From the NCBI GenBank assembly GCA_021852265.1, contig JAJZNV010000022.1, positions 1 to 45,516 of the forward strand: a DNA stretch of 45,516 nt, written 5' to 3'. Below are positions 23,965-34,273 of the stretch, piece after piece. The DNA is from Nanobdellota archaeon (GTDB taxonomy: Archaea > Nanobdellota > Nanobdellia > Parvarchaeales > Parvarchaeaceae). Numbering within the stretch: the stretch's first letter is position 1; each line of letters starts with the position of its first letter. A model generated the notes under the pieces. That model had not been told where the DNA came from. It saw nothing but the letters and a program-made list of their open reading frames with translations, and did no database searches. The position numbers and the translations under genes are program-made.

Positions 23965-25374
23965 TTAACGTATGTTAAGTATCAATGAGTTTGACTTTCT
24001 CTTGAGTTCCTTGTTTCCGACCCTAAATAAACAGATCGCTGGCTTTAGATTTATGCTTCCAATTATGCCAACCTTACTCTTCATCTCATACATCAGAAGA
24101 ACCTCGTCATTTGGTTGCAAATCGGTCTCTTTCCAGCTGATACTTAAACCGTCCGCAACTTTTGAGATTCTGCCTGCTTTCGGTCCCACTGATGATACTT
24201 TTAACGCGTGAGGAGGAACAAAATCGGATATTTCTAAATCATTAATAGATTTTTTAGAAACGTTTTTAATCTTAAGGGCTATCTTTACGTCAACGAACCC
24301 GCCCACCACTTTGTGTTCGACTACTTCCTTGGATATTGAGATTTTGCGGTTTAGGTACAGGAATATAGCGATGACGACTATTATTATGACTATGAGTATG
24401 TAGATTGGCAGGTAGGATATACTGTAAGAAATTGTTAAAGCCTGACCTGGCATTAAATAGTTTACACTGGATGTCACGCCAGACGCACTTAGTTGTGCCG
24501 TGCCTAATGATACGGATTTTGCTGTTAAAAACAGTGAATTAAAACCATTGACTGGCAGCGTAAAGTCGCTGTTCGACAGATTTTCGTTGCCGGTATTAAC
24601 GACTGTCATCGTGGATGTTCCGCCGAAAATATTTATATTCGATGATGAAGATGTCAAGACAGCGCTATATGCGGAGATATTTATATTAGCGGATCCAAGC
24701 GAAGTTTGTCCACCATAATTGGTATAAACATATAATGTATACTGCCCTGGTGCAATGGTGCTATTAAGTGGTAAAGAGAATGAAAACTGGTCCACCCCAA
24801 GATTTGTTAGGACTACTGACTGTGATGACAATGATACTGTTTTCCCCTGTGAATTGTTGAGTCTGTAGCTGATAGGTACTGGAACATCCTGTCCAAGCTG
24901 GTTTAGCACACTCGCATTGAATTTAAGAGGCGATGTCGGCACGATAGAAGACGGAGCGTATACATGATAAATCATGTTTGTTATCGGCACGATTGTTGCA
25001 GATATAATAAAATACCTACTCACGCCATTCTGAGTGTATGAGATGTTGAGCGCCTGCGGCAATGAGGTATACTGTCCTGTCGGGACGAATGAGAACAGAA
25101 CGGACTCCGACTTATTCGGCGCCAATGAAAACTGAGAGGGCTTTACGCCCATATTGGAAAAGAAGAAGCCGTACTGTATCTTTGCCTGTCCTATATTTAG
25201 GGAGATATTTACAGTGCTCGCAAGATTGTTATAAAAGCTTATGTTATAAAAAGAAACCGCATTGCTCGGGATAGTCAGGCTGATCGGGACATTACCTGAT
25301 GGAGGGATAGCATTCGCTATGCTTATGGAGATGAATAGCAAAGAAACTATGCTTAGGATTCCAAGATATCTCAT
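23965..25374 (-). CDS. Secreted, membrane-anchored surface protein
   Basis: A 469-residue protein with a signal peptide (hydrophobic residues about 4-22, ending near SIANA), a long extracellular beta-rich region rich in N-x-S/T sequons (for example NISFYNNLASTVNISLNIG), one membrane span near 325-343 (IYILIVIIIVVIAIFLYL), and a cytoplasmic or membrane-proximal tail of about 120 residues with another beta domain (VKIALKIKNVSKKSINDLEISDFVPP). The sequons suggest it is an AglB substrate. The function is unknown; an alternative topology would put both beta parts outside. Monocistronic by appearance. Confidence 0.75.
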   Translation of the reverse strand: MRYLGILSIVSLLFISISIANAIPPSGNVPISLTIPSNAVSFYNISFYNNLASTVNISLNIGQAKIQYGFFFSNMGVKPSQFSLAPNKSESVLFSFVPTGQYTSLPQALNISYTQNGVSRYFIISATIVPITNMIYHVYAPSSIVPTSPLKFNASVLNQLGQDVPVPISYRLNNSQGKTVSLSSQSVVLTNLGVDQFSFSLPLNSTIAPGQYTLYVYTNYGGQTSLGSANINISAYSAVLTSSSSNINIFGGTSTMTVVNTGNENLSNSDFTLPVNGFNSLFLTAKSVSLGTAQLSASGVTSSVNYLMPGQALTISYSISYLPIYILIVIIIVVIAIFLYLNRKISISKEVVEHKVVGGFVDVKIALKIKNVSKKSINDLEISDFVPPHALKVSSVGPKAGRISKVADGLSISWKETDLQPNDEVLLMYEMKSKVGIIGSINLKPAICLFRVGNKELKRKSNSLILNIR

Positions 25375-25423
25375 AAATTACTAACAAAATAGACATATTT
25401 AAGCATTTTTCATATATCTTTAC

Positions 25424-26587
25424 TTAATGCCGGCTTTCAATGAGACTATAGTACGTCTGTAGCAATTTATCGACCGTGTGTTTTATGTTGTACTTCTCAG
25501 CCACTCTTCTAGTGTGGTATGCTCTTGGACTATTTGCTATTTTTAGTGCATTTTTAACCAAATCATCGCCGTTGACACCGTTAAATGCTTCTCCGCATTT
25601 TCCTTTTGATAGAAAGTCGGTCTGCGCCGAGCTTTTAGGGACTAGTATCGGCAGACTATGTGACATTGCTTCGAGATCGACCAAGCTCTGCGTATCGAAA
25701 AGTGATGGGTTACAGAACACATCGGCGGCCGCATAATAGTATCTCTTCATATCTTCTTTTATAAAACCTGGAAAACGGATCGTTTTAAGCCCGTACTTCT
25801 TACTCAGCGCAATGCATTCCGACATGTATGGGCCATCGCCGGCGATTATTATGGTAAAACCTGAGTCCTCCAACTGTTTTCCGTATTTTAGCAAAAGGGC
25901 CAGGTTCTTTTCAGGGCTTACCCTCCCCAGATAAAGTAGTATCTTCCCATCTGTATGTATGCCTATCTTCTTCCTAGCTGAAGACTTTGAGAGGTTATTC
26001 TCTGTAGTCATGAATTCTACACCTTCGGGTATCACGTCTATTCTGCCTTTAAGACCTAATTTCGACTTCAGCATATCTCTTATATAAACAGAAGGCGCTA
26101 TCACCACGTCGCTCTTTTGGTAAAACCACTTTAGGTACCTCATCAAAGCAAACTTTCCCAGCGCTTTTATAATCCTGTTACGGGACAAAAAGGCTGCAAG
26201 CAACTCATCTGAAAAAACAAGTGTGTGAAAAGTGCTGACCAGTCTGGCCCCTGTCAGCTTCTTGGCATGCACCGCAAGGATACCCATATTAAATGGCGTG
26301 TGGGAGTGTATTATGTCGGGATGCAGGTCCTTTAGTTTCGTGCTAAAAACCGGTTTTAAGGCGATTGTATACTGCGGATATCTCCTAAGGCGTATGCCCC
26401 TCAATACTGTCAGTCCACTATCTGACTTTTCAAATGCTGCGGTTTCTGCAGTTCCTGCAGTAAAAATATAGACTTTATGGCCTCTGCGTTCGAGTTCCCG
26501 CCTGGACTGCTTGATTGAATTGACTACACCATCTATAGCTGGAGAGTAAGTGTCTGTGTAGAATACTATCTTTAGTTTCTTCCTCAT
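25424..26587 (-). CDS. GT4-family glycosyltransferase
   Basis: A 387-residue GT-B enzyme. The N-terminal half has KIVFYTDTYSPAIDGVVNSI and DIIHSHTPFNMGI, the acceptor-side signature of family 4 enzymes similar to diacylglycerol or mannosyl transferases. The C-terminal half has LLYLGRVSPEKNL, IIAGDGPY and DTQSLVDLEAM, where the first Glu of the usual E-x7-E is replaced by Asp. No signal peptide. It may build a glycolipid or a protein-linked glycan; the substrate is not readable. It ends 50 bases before the surface-protein start and begins 10 bases after the dnaJ stop. Confidence 0.88.
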   Translation of the reverse strand: MRKKLKIVFYTDTYSPAIDGVVNSIKQSRRELERRGHKVYIFTAGTAETAAFEKSDSGLTVLRGIRLRRYPQYTIALKPVFSTKLKDLHPDIIHSHTPFNMGILAVHAKKLTGARLVSTFHTLVFSDELLAAFLSRNRIIKALGKFALMRYLKWFYQKSDVVIAPSVYIRDMLKSKLGLKGRIDVIPEGVEFMTTENNLSKSSARKKIGIHTDGKILLYLGRVSPEKNLALLLKYGKQLEDSGFTIIIAGDGPYMSECIALSKKYGLKTIRFPGFIKEDMKRYYYAAADVFCNPSLFDTQSLVDLEAMSHSLPILVPKSSAQTDFLSKGKCGEAFNGVNGDDLVKNALKIANSPRAYHTRRVAEKYNIKHTVDKLLQTYYSLIESRH

Positions 26588-26597
26588 ACAGATAGTA

Positions 26598-27617
26598 TCA
26601 GTTAACAGAAGATATAAATGGTTCTTTTCGCTTTCCGATTATCCTGTCCACATCTGCTTTTTCATCATGCGACAGATTTCCCGGCAGTTCAATTATTACG
26701 TAGAAGATCATGTTTCCCCTTCTACCATTCTTATCAAAAAGCCCATGATTCTCTAGCACTATAGGCCCATTTGAATACTTCTCCAGCAGAATCGTCTGTT
26801 TGCCTGCAGGAGTATCAACCTCTATCCGTCTCTTGTCTAATATGTCTCTTAAATCAACATGCAGATTGGATTTGAGGTCTCTGCCATCAATGGCAAACTT
26901 TTGGCCCCCTTTCACTCTGAAAACGATGTACAAGTCACCGTTATTCCCATTTCTCCCGGGTTCTCCAAAGCCAGGAAGTATTGTGTAAGAGCCGGTTATT
27001 ATCGTTTTATGTATAGGAATCTTTATGTTCTCCTCTCGGTATATGAAGCCGTCGCCTTTACAAACATCGCATTTCTTTTCTATAATATAACCAGTGCCTT
27101 TACAAACATCACAATCCGATGTGACCATAAACATTGAACCGAATTGCCGGGAAGTTCTCCTGATTTTTCCGCTCCCGTTACACTTTTTACATGTACGCCT
27201 TTCTTTTGCCCCCGTTCCCTTACATGTTTCGCATTTCTCGTTATGCTTTACTGTTATAGTTTTAGGAAGTTCTTTGAAAAGCTCATCCACGCTTATATCC
27301 AAATCATAGCGCAGGTCTTCACCTTTTGAACTGAATCCGCCGAAGCCGAAATCCTTAAATATCTCAGAAAATCCCCCGAAATTAAATATGTCCTCAAATC
27401 CACTGAAGCCGCCCGCAGAGCTCTGCTCGCTTGCACCCCCTCTGTTCGTTACTGTCCTATAAGCTTCGTTTATCTCTTTGAATTTCTCCTCTGCAGTCTT
27501 GTCACCCGGATTCAGGTCGGGATGGTATTTCTTGGCGAGCGACTTAAAGGCCCGCTTTATTTCGTCATCGGATGCGTTCCTATCGATACCCAGCACTTCA
27601 TAAGGATCTCTGGCCAT
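26598..27617 (-). CDS. dnaJ: Chaperone protein DnaJ
   Basis: J-domain co-chaperone that stimulates DnaK ATPase. The 339 residues contain an N-terminal J domain with [10 protein letters not shown] (HPD), a Gly/Phe-rich linker ([22 protein letters not shown]), four zinc motifs ([32 protein letters not shown]) and the C-terminal substrate-binding domain with [21 protein letters not shown] type I DnaJ, slightly shorter than E. coli DnaJ. It is the last gene of the grpE-dnaK-dnaJ operon, 34 bases after dnaK. Confidence 0.96.
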   Translation of the reverse strand: MARDPYEVLGIDRNASDDEIKRAFKSLAKKYHPDLNPGDKTAEEKFKEINEAYRTVTNRGGASEQSSAGGFSGFEDIFNFGGFSEIFKDFGFGGFSSKGEDLRYDLDISVDELFKELPKTITVKHNEKCETCKGTGAKERRTCKKCNGSGKIRRTSRQFGSMFMVTSDCDVCKGTGYIIEKKCDVCKGDGFIYREENIKIPIHKTIITGSYTILPGFGEPGRNGNNGDLYIVFRVKGGQKFAIDGRDLKSNLHVDLRDILDKRRIEVDTPAGKQTILLEKYSNGPIVLENHGLFDKNGRRGNMIFYVIIELPGNLSHDEKADVDRIIGKRKEPFISSVN

Positions 27618-27651
27618 ATGCTATTTGTTAGTTTTACGTTTTTAAAGAAAA

Positions 27652-29445
27652 TCAGCCCTGGTCTCCATTTGGTCTGTCGCTGTTTTCATCCTTTTTTACT
27701 GACTTATACATTTCCGTGCTTATCCGCTTCATTATATCCGCCAATTTTTCCTTGTCTTCTTTTATGTGATCTATATCCTCTTTTGCAATATCCTCTTTTA
27801 TCCGTGCTATCAGGTCCTCTGCTTCTTTCTTGTCGTTCTCATTTATCTTGTCCTTAAACTCTGAAAGTGTCTTTTCCAGTGAGTACGCTAGGGAAGAAAC
27901 TTCATTCTTGGCTTCTATGTTCTCCTTTCTTTTCTTATCCCCTTCCTCGTTTTCCTTAGCTTCCTTGACCGCTTTTTCTATCTCGTCTTTGGAAAGTTTG
28001 TTCGGAGCGGTTATGGTTATTTTTTGTGTCTTGTTTGTTGCGAGATCCTTTGCCGAAACGCTGAGAATACCGTTTGCATCTATGTCAAATGTTACTTCAA
28101 TCTGTGGTATCCCCCTCGGTGCGGGCGGTATCCCTTCCAGGTTAAACATCCCGAGGCTGATATTATCTTTCGATAAAGGCCTCTCACCCTGTAATACATG
28201 TATCGTAACCACCGTCTGGTAATCGTCCGCCGTTGAAAAGGTTTTACTCGTCTTTATGGGTATCGTTGTATTTCTATCTATTATAGGGGTTGCTACTCCG
28301 CCAAGCGTTTCAATGCTCAGTGTCAGAGGCGTAACGTCTAGTAGGACTACATCTTTTATATCTCCAGAAAGCACCGCGCCCTGTATTGCAGCTCCTAAAG
28401 CTACAGCTTCCATGGGATCGACACCCCTTTCTAGTTTATTTCCGAATATATCTGAAAGGAAGTTCTGAACCATCGGCATGCGGGTAGGACCACCGACGAG
28501 TATAAGCTTTGATATCGTGTCCTTCGAGACATTTGCGTCCTTTAATACATTTTCAATAGGCTGTCTTGAACGCTCTATGATAGGCCTTATAAGATTTTCG
28601 AGCGTCGCCCTTGTCAGCTTGAGTTCTAAATTCTTTGGCCCCGCTTCATTTATAGCGATGTATGGTAGATTTATGTCGGTCTCAAGCACTGTGGAAAGTT
28701 CTATCTTTGCCTTTTCTGCTGCGTCGCGTATACGTTGGTAAGCAACTTTGTCATTTGTCAGGTCTATCCCCTCTTTTGTTTTAAAATCTTCTATTATGTA
28801 TTTTATGAGGGCGTTGTCCATATCCACTCCACCCAATTGAACATCACCGGAGGTTGCAAGCACTTCAAAAGTTCCATTGCTCATCTCCATCAATGTTACA
28901 TCCAAAGTTCCCCCTCCAAGATCATAGACTATAATCTTGACTTCTTTCTCTTTGTCAAGACCATAAGCCATCGCTGCTGCAGTGGGTTCATTGATTATTC
29001 TCACAACTTCTAAACCTGCTATTGTCCCCGCGTCTTTCGTCGCCTGGCGCTGATTGTCATTGAAATATGCTGGTACAGTTATGACTGCCTTACTTACAGT
29101 TGTACCTAGGAAAGCCTCTGCATCGCGTTTTATCTTTTGAAGTATGAACGCTGAGATCTGCTGAGGAGTATACTCCTTGCTTCCGATTTTGTACGTAAAA
29201 TCTGTACCCATTTTTCTTTTCGCGGCAAATATTGTATTATCTGGGTTGGATATCGCTTGTCTTCTTGCAGGTTCACCCACGAGCACCTCTCCATTCTTTG
29301 TAAATGCAACTACTGATGGAAACATCTTGCCGGCAATCGTTGCGCCCTCTGCACTGGGAATTATTGTTGGTTTACCTGCTATTACAAGTGCCGCCTGGCT
29401 GTTCGTTGTCCCGAGATCTATACCGATTATCTTCTCACGTGCCAT
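27652..29445 (-). CDS. dnaK: Chaperone protein DnaK (Hsp70)
   Basis: ATP-dependent chaperone. The 597 residues include the signatures [15 protein letters not shown] (N-terminus), [16 protein letters not shown] near 173-188 and [14 protein letters not shown] near 315, a substrate-binding domain starting at [17 protein letters not shown], and a helical lid with an acidic, flexible tail. The length matches bacterial DnaK. It is flanked by grpE and dnaJ. The full set is of bacterial type and is patchy in archaea, so old transfer is likely. Confidence 0.97.
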   Translation of the reverse strand: MAREKIIGIDLGTTNSQAALVIAGKPTIIPSAEGATIAGKMFPSVVAFTKNGEVLVGEPARRQAISNPDNTIFAAKRKMGTDFTYKIGSKEYTPQQISAFILQKIKRDAEAFLGTTVSKAVITVPAYFNDNQRQATKDAGTIAGLEVVRIINEPTAAAMAYGLDKEKEVKIIVYDLGGGTLDVTLMEMSNGTFEVLATSGDVQLGGVDMDNALIKYIIEDFKTKEGIDLTNDKVAYQRIRDAAEKAKIELSTVLETDINLPYIAINEAGPKNLELKLTRATLENLIRPIIERSRQPIENVLKDANVSKDTISKLILVGGPTRMPMVQNFLSDIFGNKLERGVDPMEAVALGAAIQGAVLSGDIKDVVLLDVTPLTLSIETLGGVATPIIDRNTTIPIKTSKTFSTADDYQTVVTIHVLQGERPLSKDNISLGMFNLEGIPPAPRGIPQIEVTFDIDANGILSVSAKDLATNKTQKITITAPNKLSKDEIEKAVKEAKENEEGDKKRKENIEAKNEVSSLAYSLEKTLSEFKDKINENDKKEAEDLIARIKEDIAKEDIDHIKEDKEKLADIMKRISTEMYKSVKKDENSDRPNGDQG

Positions 29446-29450
29446 ATTGT

Positions 29451-29906
29451 TTATACTGATATTTTCACCTTCGGGTACCTTATAATCTTTCCGTTTAATG
29501 TATAACCAGACTGTATCTCTTCTAATATTTTGCCGGCGCCCTCTTTTGTAGGCTCTGTAATGACGGCTTCGGCTATGTCCGGCGAATAGTCTTTCCCGAT
29601 AACGTCCATTTTTTGGAGACCGTTAGAACTTAAGACTGCATTAAGAGATTTAAACAAGACCTCTATCTTTGCATCATTGTCCACCTTCATCACGCTCTCA
29701 AAATCATCCAAAATCTTAAGCATACTCAGCATAATCTTCTCTGAGGCAAATTTTGCATAGTCTGTCGATTCCTTGTCTCTCGCCTTTCTGTAATTGTCGA
29801 TCTCAGCCAATAAATATAAATATTTTGCTTTGTAATCCTCCTTGTCTCCGACGTTAAGTTCTTCCTTTTTTTCATCTTCCGCATCAATGGAATCTCCTTC
29901 AGCCAT
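29451..29906 (-). CDS. grpE: Nucleotide exchange factor GrpE
   Basis: A 151-residue protein, at the short end for GrpE. An acidic N-terminus leads into a long helix ([22 protein letters not shown]) typical of the GrpE dimer stalk; the C-terminal beta wing contains [29 protein letters not shown] and [17 protein letters not shown], matching the family end. It releases ADP from DnaK. The stop is five bases before the dnaK start. A TATA-like AAATTTAAAGG lies about 25 bases upstream of its ATG. Confidence 0.92.
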   Translation of the reverse strand: MAEGDSIDAEDEKKEELNVGDKEDYKAKYLYLLAEIDNYRKARDKESTDYAKFASEKIMLSMLKILDDFESVMKVDNDAKIEVLFKSLNAVLSSNGLQKMDVIGKDYSPDIAEAVITEPTKEGAGKILEEIQSGYTLNGKIIRYPKVKISV

Positions 29907-29964
29907 ACTAAACCAAGATATTATTACCCTTTAAATTTTTAGAATTTATAAATTTTGCTTTTAG

Positions 29965-30402
29965 CTACTTCTTCTGTTTTTTCTCGTGCTTTGATTCATC
30001 CTCTTCCGAAGCTTTTGGAACCTGTGGTAGGGGCAGTATAGAAGGTAGCTGCAGGATCTTCGCGATTGACATTGCTTCAAGTATGCTAATGTTCAGACTG
30101 GCTTGCAAGACTTCTTCCCTGACGGATTTATCGAGATTCTTGGATTCTTGCCATGTGCTGAATACCTTATCCAAATTATCCCCAGTGTAAACTACAAGCG
30201 CCTGTACACTTATCTTGCCTATCTCCTTGCTATTTCCGGTAAATTTTGCTTCAAATTTAGAAGAGAATTTTAATATCTTGAATCTTTCATCCTTTTCTAC
30301 ATCGATTATGTTTAGGCTGTGCTCCACACCTATCTGCGTATCCGGAGCTATCTCTTTGTCCCTATTTGCTTCTATATTCGTTATAAGGTAATTTATTATC
30401 AT
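29965..30402 (-). CDS. Hypothetical protein, possible SecB-like chaperone
   Basis: A 145-residue protein not confidently recognised. Long alternating strands (FKILKFSSKFEAKFTG, KISVQALVVYTGD) are followed by a helix (VREEVLQASLNISILEAMSIA), a proline-rich LPSILPLPQVP and a Lys/Glu-rich tail. That order of strands then helix then LPPL-type segment recalls the SecB-like fold, including archaeal relatives. It lies 58 bases upstream of grpE in the same direction, which would suit a chaperone, but the assignment is an inference from pattern only. Confidence 0.4.
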   Translation of the reverse strand: MIINYLITNIEANRDKEIAPDTQIGVEHSLNIIDVEKDERFKILKFSSKFEAKFTGNSKEIGKISVQALVVYTGDNLDKVFSTWQESKNLDKSVREEVLQASLNISILEAMSIAKILQLPSILPLPQVPKASEEDESKHEKKQKK

Positions 30403-30531
30403 AAATTTTCTATTACATTCTTACCATTCTTTAATATTTAAGCATTTCTATAGAAGTAAATACTGTAAGGAAGAGATAATAACGTACAAAAGATTTGAAG
30501 ATAAAACATATCTCAAAATTTGTCTGTAGCC

Positions 30532-31074
30532 CTAAATCTTTCTAAGGAGTTCTTTTAAGTTGGATGTTAACTCGTCAATGCCAGAATTATTTATTATGTG
30601 GTAATCTGCCGTTGCCATTACACCCGCCACACCAAACTTTAACTCCTGCGCTTCTCTCCATTCAAACTCTTCAAACGTCTTTATATCACTGGAACGGGCT
30701 CTTTTCACCATGCGTTCATATCTCATATTTTTATCAGCTATTACCCCGACAGATATTATCGCATACCCGTACTGTTTTAATTTATTTATTTCTGCCAACC
30801 GTCTTACCCCGTCCAATACTACCACGTCATTATCCCTCAGTAAGTTGTCCAACTCCTTCTTGACAAGTTCAAGAGCGTAATATTCAGATATCTCCCCCAT
30901 CCTTAACGCATAATTTCTTAGTGATATATTATTTATCTCCAGCCCTTTGTCGCTCATTTCTTTTCTTACGGCATCTCCCATAGATGCGAACTTGAAACCA
31001 TCCTTTTTTAGAAGCTCAACGACTGTAGATTTACCACTTCCCGGCATGCCGGTTATCGCGATAATTTTTTTCAT
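30532..31074 (-). CDS. UPF0200-type P-loop kinase-like protein
   Basis: A 180-residue AAA/nucleoside-kinase-like protein. The Walker A loop is TGMPGSGKSTVVELL at 8-22. The set SMGDAVRKEM, VVLDGVRRLAEI, KRARSSDIKTFEEFEWRE and ELKFGVAGVMATADYHIINN is that of the archaeal UPF0200 family, which resembles dephospho-CoA and adenylate kinases. Substrate unknown. Its ATG overlaps the stop of the signal peptidase gene by four bases. Confidence 0.85.
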   Translation of the reverse strand: MKKIIAITGMPGSGKSTVVELLKKDGFKFASMGDAVRKEMSDKGLEINNISLRNYALRMGEISEYYALELVKKELDNLLRDNDVVVLDGVRRLAEINKLKQYGYAIISVGVIADKNMRYERMVKRARSSDIKTFEEFEWREAQELKFGVAGVMATADYHIINNSGIDELTSNLKELLRKI

Positions 31075-31649
31075 ATTAGGTTACCAATCACATACAATAA
31101 ATACCTTGGATAGCCTAGATATGGGATAGCTGAGTTTACCTCACCTACTACATTTGAGTAAGGGATGTTTATCTCGAATGGTAACGACGCATAATTTGCA
31201 TCGCCTTTTGTGGTGTAATAATAAGTTCCATTTATCTCGGTTTCATTTATAACACGATGTATAACATCCTCTGTTACACCCTGATAGGTTGCCCTATAGA
31301 TTATCACATCGCCGACGTGTATATCGGAAGGAGGGACTTTGTATGCAACTACAAGAGTACCTATATTAATACCGTTCTGGAACGGCCAACTATTTGTAAC
31401 AGATGAATTAAAACCGTGTTGCAAAAGCCATTCATTATATGTAAGCTGTATTCCCGGCTGCAAGTGTTCCATACTTGGCGATATAACAGCACTTATGTAT
31501 GAAACCGGAGAAACCGCATACACGGCAGGTATAGCTACATAAGTAAACAGCAAATAAAACAGAATTAAATAAAACAGGATTGAGTAATATTTTTCACCCG
31601 ACAGAAGATCTACAAAGACTTTTTTGAGCCGGGTTTTGCTCATTTTCAT
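31071..31649 (-). CDS. Signal peptidase I (archaeal S26B type)
   Basis: Membrane-bound peptidase that removes secretory signal peptides. The 192 residues carry one or two N-terminal membrane segments (about 22-45), then the catalytic serine motif ISPSMEHLQPG (Ser near 58), a domain with DVIIYRAT, the archaeal/ER-type catalytic histidine in EDVIHRVI, and a TTKGDANYA box. Histidine in place of the bacterial lysine places it in the S26B group. A second ATG six bases inside (31643) is an alternative start. It is coupled to UPF0200 by ATGA. Confidence 0.88.
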   Translation of the reverse strand: MKMSKTRLKKVFVDLLSGEKYYSILFYLILFYLLFTYVAIPAVYAVSPVSYISAVISPSMEHLQPGIQLTYNEWLLQHGFNSSVTNSWPFQNGINIGTLVVAYKVPPSDIHVGDVIIYRATYQGVTEDVIHRVINETEINGTYYYTTKGDANYASLPFEINIPYSNVVGEVNSAIPYLGYPRYLLYVIGNLI

Positions 31650-31675
31650 AGATATCTCAATCCTTATGTCTTAGC

Positions 31676-31948
31676 CTAGAATAATCCTAATATCTGCTTT
31701 TTCGCTGTTTTTAGGTCTTCTTCCGTCTTTTCTAAAACTTTTTTGAACAACTTTTCTATGTTCTTATCATCGGTCTTTATTACAAATATAGAAGATTTAT
31801 ATAGTGGGTGTTCGAGTACAAAACCGGCGAATGTGATGCCGGGCACAGAGTCTGCCTCCTCTTTTAAAAGATTAAGAATTGATTGTGAGCCCCCCTTGAC
31901 TCTAAATTTTATCGAGGAATCTGTCTTTTCTAAAACTTTAATTTCCAT
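31676..31948 (-). CDS. rpoL: DNA-directed RNA polymerase subunit Rpo11 (L)
   Basis: A 90-residue subunit that pairs with Rpo3 in the RNA polymerase assembly platform. The segment SQSILNLLKEEADSVPGITFAGFVLEHPLYKSSIFVI (about 21-57) follows the Rpo11/AC19 pattern of L-L-N-L-L, then FAGY-like, then HPL. Length is normal. It lies 27 bases upstream of the signal peptidase gene in the same direction. Confidence 0.93.
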   Translation of the reverse strand: MEIKVLEKTDSSIKFRVKGGSQSILNLLKEEADSVPGITFAGFVLEHPLYKSSIFVIKTDDKNIEKLFKKVLEKTEEDLKTAKKQILGLF

Positions 31949-31987
31949 CTATTTTATATAATCCTTACTACTTTTAAACGTTTGCAT

Positions 31988-34273
31988 TTATTCACATTTG
32001 GTGTAGCCGCAGCTCTTACAAACATAGCACCCGTTCTCAAATATCAGGGTGTGCTGCTTACACGAAGGGCACGTATTGGATTTTATACTGCCACCATCGA
32101 TTATGGCATGGAGAGTGACGTTGGGTGTGTTAATATCCCTTTTTTTCAGCGCTAGCTCTATACTCTTAGCGATGGCGTCCGGCACGGAAAACAGTTGCAT
32201 GCCATTAAACCATGTTGATGTACCGCCTTTTATGCCCTTAAGGATGGTTACTATTCTAGCCGCATTACCGCCGGATTGCAAATAAACGCTTATGAGTCTA
32301 CCTATAGCTTCTGTATAACTCTTTTCCAGGTCCCCTGATCTCCCCATATTTATGAATATCTCTTTTATCTGACCATCGTCATTCTTATTTATCGTGACGT
32401 AAAGATTGCCCTGGTTAGTCGGAAGTTTAATTGTGGTGCCTATCATCATGTACGGCCGCGTTTCCTCTTTTGTCATCATTTCTGCACCAGATTCCTCCAG
32501 TGCATTGCCACTGTCCTCCTTCTCTTCTATCTCTGTAAGGATATTCTTTTTTGAACCTTCTCTATAAACGGTTATCGATTTGCAGCCGAGCTTCCATGCA
32601 TACATGTATATTTTGTCAACAACACTCTTATCTGCAGTTTCTGGAAGGTTGACAGTAGAGGATATAGATGAGTCTATGTGCTGCTGTATAGTTGCCTGCA
32701 TTTTTACTCTGAACAATGGATTAATTTTATGAGCAACGACAAATATGTCAGGCAGGTCTTTTTTATTCTTAATTCCAAATTTTACCATATAGTTATTTGC
32801 TACAGGTTCGAGGACCTCAAAATTTTCGGCGGATAACGATTCAGATCTTCTTATATAACTAAGAGCATACACAGGTTCCACACCGCCACTTACTCCGGTC
32901 ATAGTTGATATACTGCCGGTCGGGGCAATTGTCAGTATGCAGCTATTTCTAAGTCCTTTCTCCGCTATCTTTTTCTTTAACTGGTCGGATAGCCTTTTAA
33001 CGAAGTCTCTCTCCAGATGTTTTTCGCTATTAAATCCCTTAAAAGAGCCTTTTAAGACGGAGAGATTTGAACTTTCATCGTAAGCTATCTCTTTTAATCT
33101 TCTAAAAAGTTCATTAGCAAATGTTACTGCCGCATCAGAGTCATATTTTATCTTCATATTTATCAACATATTCGCGAGACCCATAACGCCTAACCCTATC
33201 CTTCTTTCGTACATGCTTTGTTCTGCCTGGGCTTTTAACGCATGACGAGAATAGCTGTAATCTAAAACATCATCCAGGAATCTAACTCCATATCTAACCG
33301 TCTTTTCAAGGTTTTCCCAATCCACTGATGCCTTATCGGTGAATGACTCCAGCACGAATTTATCCAAGTTTATCGCACCTAAATCGCATGCGCCATAATT
33401 CGGCAAAGGCTGCTCTCCGCACGGATTTGTTCCATTCAGGCACATTCGTTCATCATATTCGGTTGGAGATTCTCGTTTTATTCTGTCCCAGAACATTATG
33501 CCAGGATCACCGGTATTTAATGCAGTGTCTACGATTTTATCCCACAGCGCTCTTGCGTTTATAGTGGTCCTTTTCTCCACTCTATCATTTTTGAAATAAA
33601 GCTCGTAATCCTTGTCATTTTCGACTGCATGCATGAAATCATCGTATAATTTTACGCTGATGTTAGCAAACCTTACGCTCACCTTGTCTGCCTTCACCAT
33701 TACAAATTCCTGTATGTCAGGATGGTGTACATCCATTGTAATCATAAGAGCGCCTCTGCGCCCCTGTTGACCTATCAAACCAGTCGTTACGGAGTATAAC
33801 TCCATAAATGATACGGCACCTGTTGTAAATCTCGCAGCGTTATTTACTAGTGTTCCTACAGGTCTTAAGATAGAAACGTCTATGCCTACACCGCCTCCAT
33901 AAGAGTAAGTTTTAGCCATTTCTTTTGCACAGTCGTATATCCCTTCTATCGAGTCATGTTTTAATGGAAGATAATAACAGTTAAGAAGCGTTGCGGTATG
34001 ATTTGAACCCGCACCGAATAATATCCTCCCACCCGGTACGAATTTAAAATCTTCTAAAAGCCAATAGAATTTTTTTTCAAATTCTTTCTTCGCTTCGTCA
34101 GACGACTCAACGCTTGCTATCGCCTTCGAGATACGTTTCCACATCTGAGTCGGAAGAGTTTCTAATTGGTTACCATCTAAGCCCCTTAGCGCATATTTCT
34201 CAAAGAAAATTCTTGCCTGCAACTCATTATTTTTAAAAAATTCTAGTGTTTCTTTAGGCAATTTAACTGGCAT
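31988..34273 (-). CDS. nrdJ: Ribonucleoside-diphosphate reductase, adenosylcobalamin-dependent (class II)
   Basis: Reduces ribonucleotides to deoxyribonucleotides with a B12 radical. The 761 residues include LLNCYYLPLKHDSIEGIYD (substrate-site Cys), YSYGGGVGIDVSILRP, the active-site GTNPCGEQPLPNYGACDLG, LRNSCILTIAPTGS, and a C-terminal zinc-ribbon-like tail CPSCKQH and CYVCKSCGYTKC that carries the redox cysteines. No N-terminal ATP cone is visible, so overall activity control may be absent. No intein. A GGAG precedes the ATG and TTATATTTAAAAAC about 40-50 bases upstream is the likely promoter. Confidence 0.95.
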   Translation of the reverse strand: MPVKLPKETLEFFKNNELQARIFFEKYALRGLDGNQLETLPTQMWKRISKAIASVESSDEAKKEFEKKFYWLLEDFKFVPGGRILFGAGSNHTATLLNCYYLPLKHDSIEGIYDCAKEMAKTYSYGGGVGIDVSILRPVGTLVNNAARFTTGAVSFMELYSVTTGLIGQQGRRGALMITMDVHHPDIQEFVMVKADKVSVRFANISVKLYDDFMHAVENDKDYELYFKNDRVEKRTTINARALWDKIVDTALNTGDPGIMFWDRIKRESPTEYDERMCLNGTNPCGEQPLPNYGACDLGAINLDKFVLESFTDKASVDWENLEKTVRYGVRFLDDVLDYSYSRHALKAQAEQSMYERRIGLGVMGLANMLINMKIKYDSDAAVTFANELFRRLKEIAYDESSNLSVLKGSFKGFNSEKHLERDFVKRLSDQLKKKIAEKGLRNSCILTIAPTGSISTMTGVSGGVEPVYALSYIRRSESLSAENFEVLEPVANNYMVKFGIKNKKDLPDIFVVAHKINPLFRVKMQATIQQHIDSSISSTVNLPETADKSVVDKIYMYAWKLGCKSITVYREGSKKNILTEIEEKEDSGNALEESGAEMMTKEETRPYMMIGTTIKLPTNQGNLYVTINKNDDGQIKEIFINMGRSGDLEKSYTEAIGRLISVYLQSGGNAARIVTILKGIKGGTSTWFNGMQLFSVPDAIAKSIELALKKRDINTPNVTLHAIIDGGSIKSNTCPSCKQHTLIFENGCYVCKSCGYTKCE

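Noticed and set aside
33985-34015. tRNA T-loop-like GATTTGAACCCG within nrdJ
   Set aside because: It is part of a coding stretch (GAGSNHTA region, read on the minus strand) and has no acceptor or anticodon arms around it.
31988-34273. Possible intein in the ribonucleotide reductase
   Set aside because: Length and motif order are normal for class II enzymes; no splice-junction or endonuclease motifs are seen.
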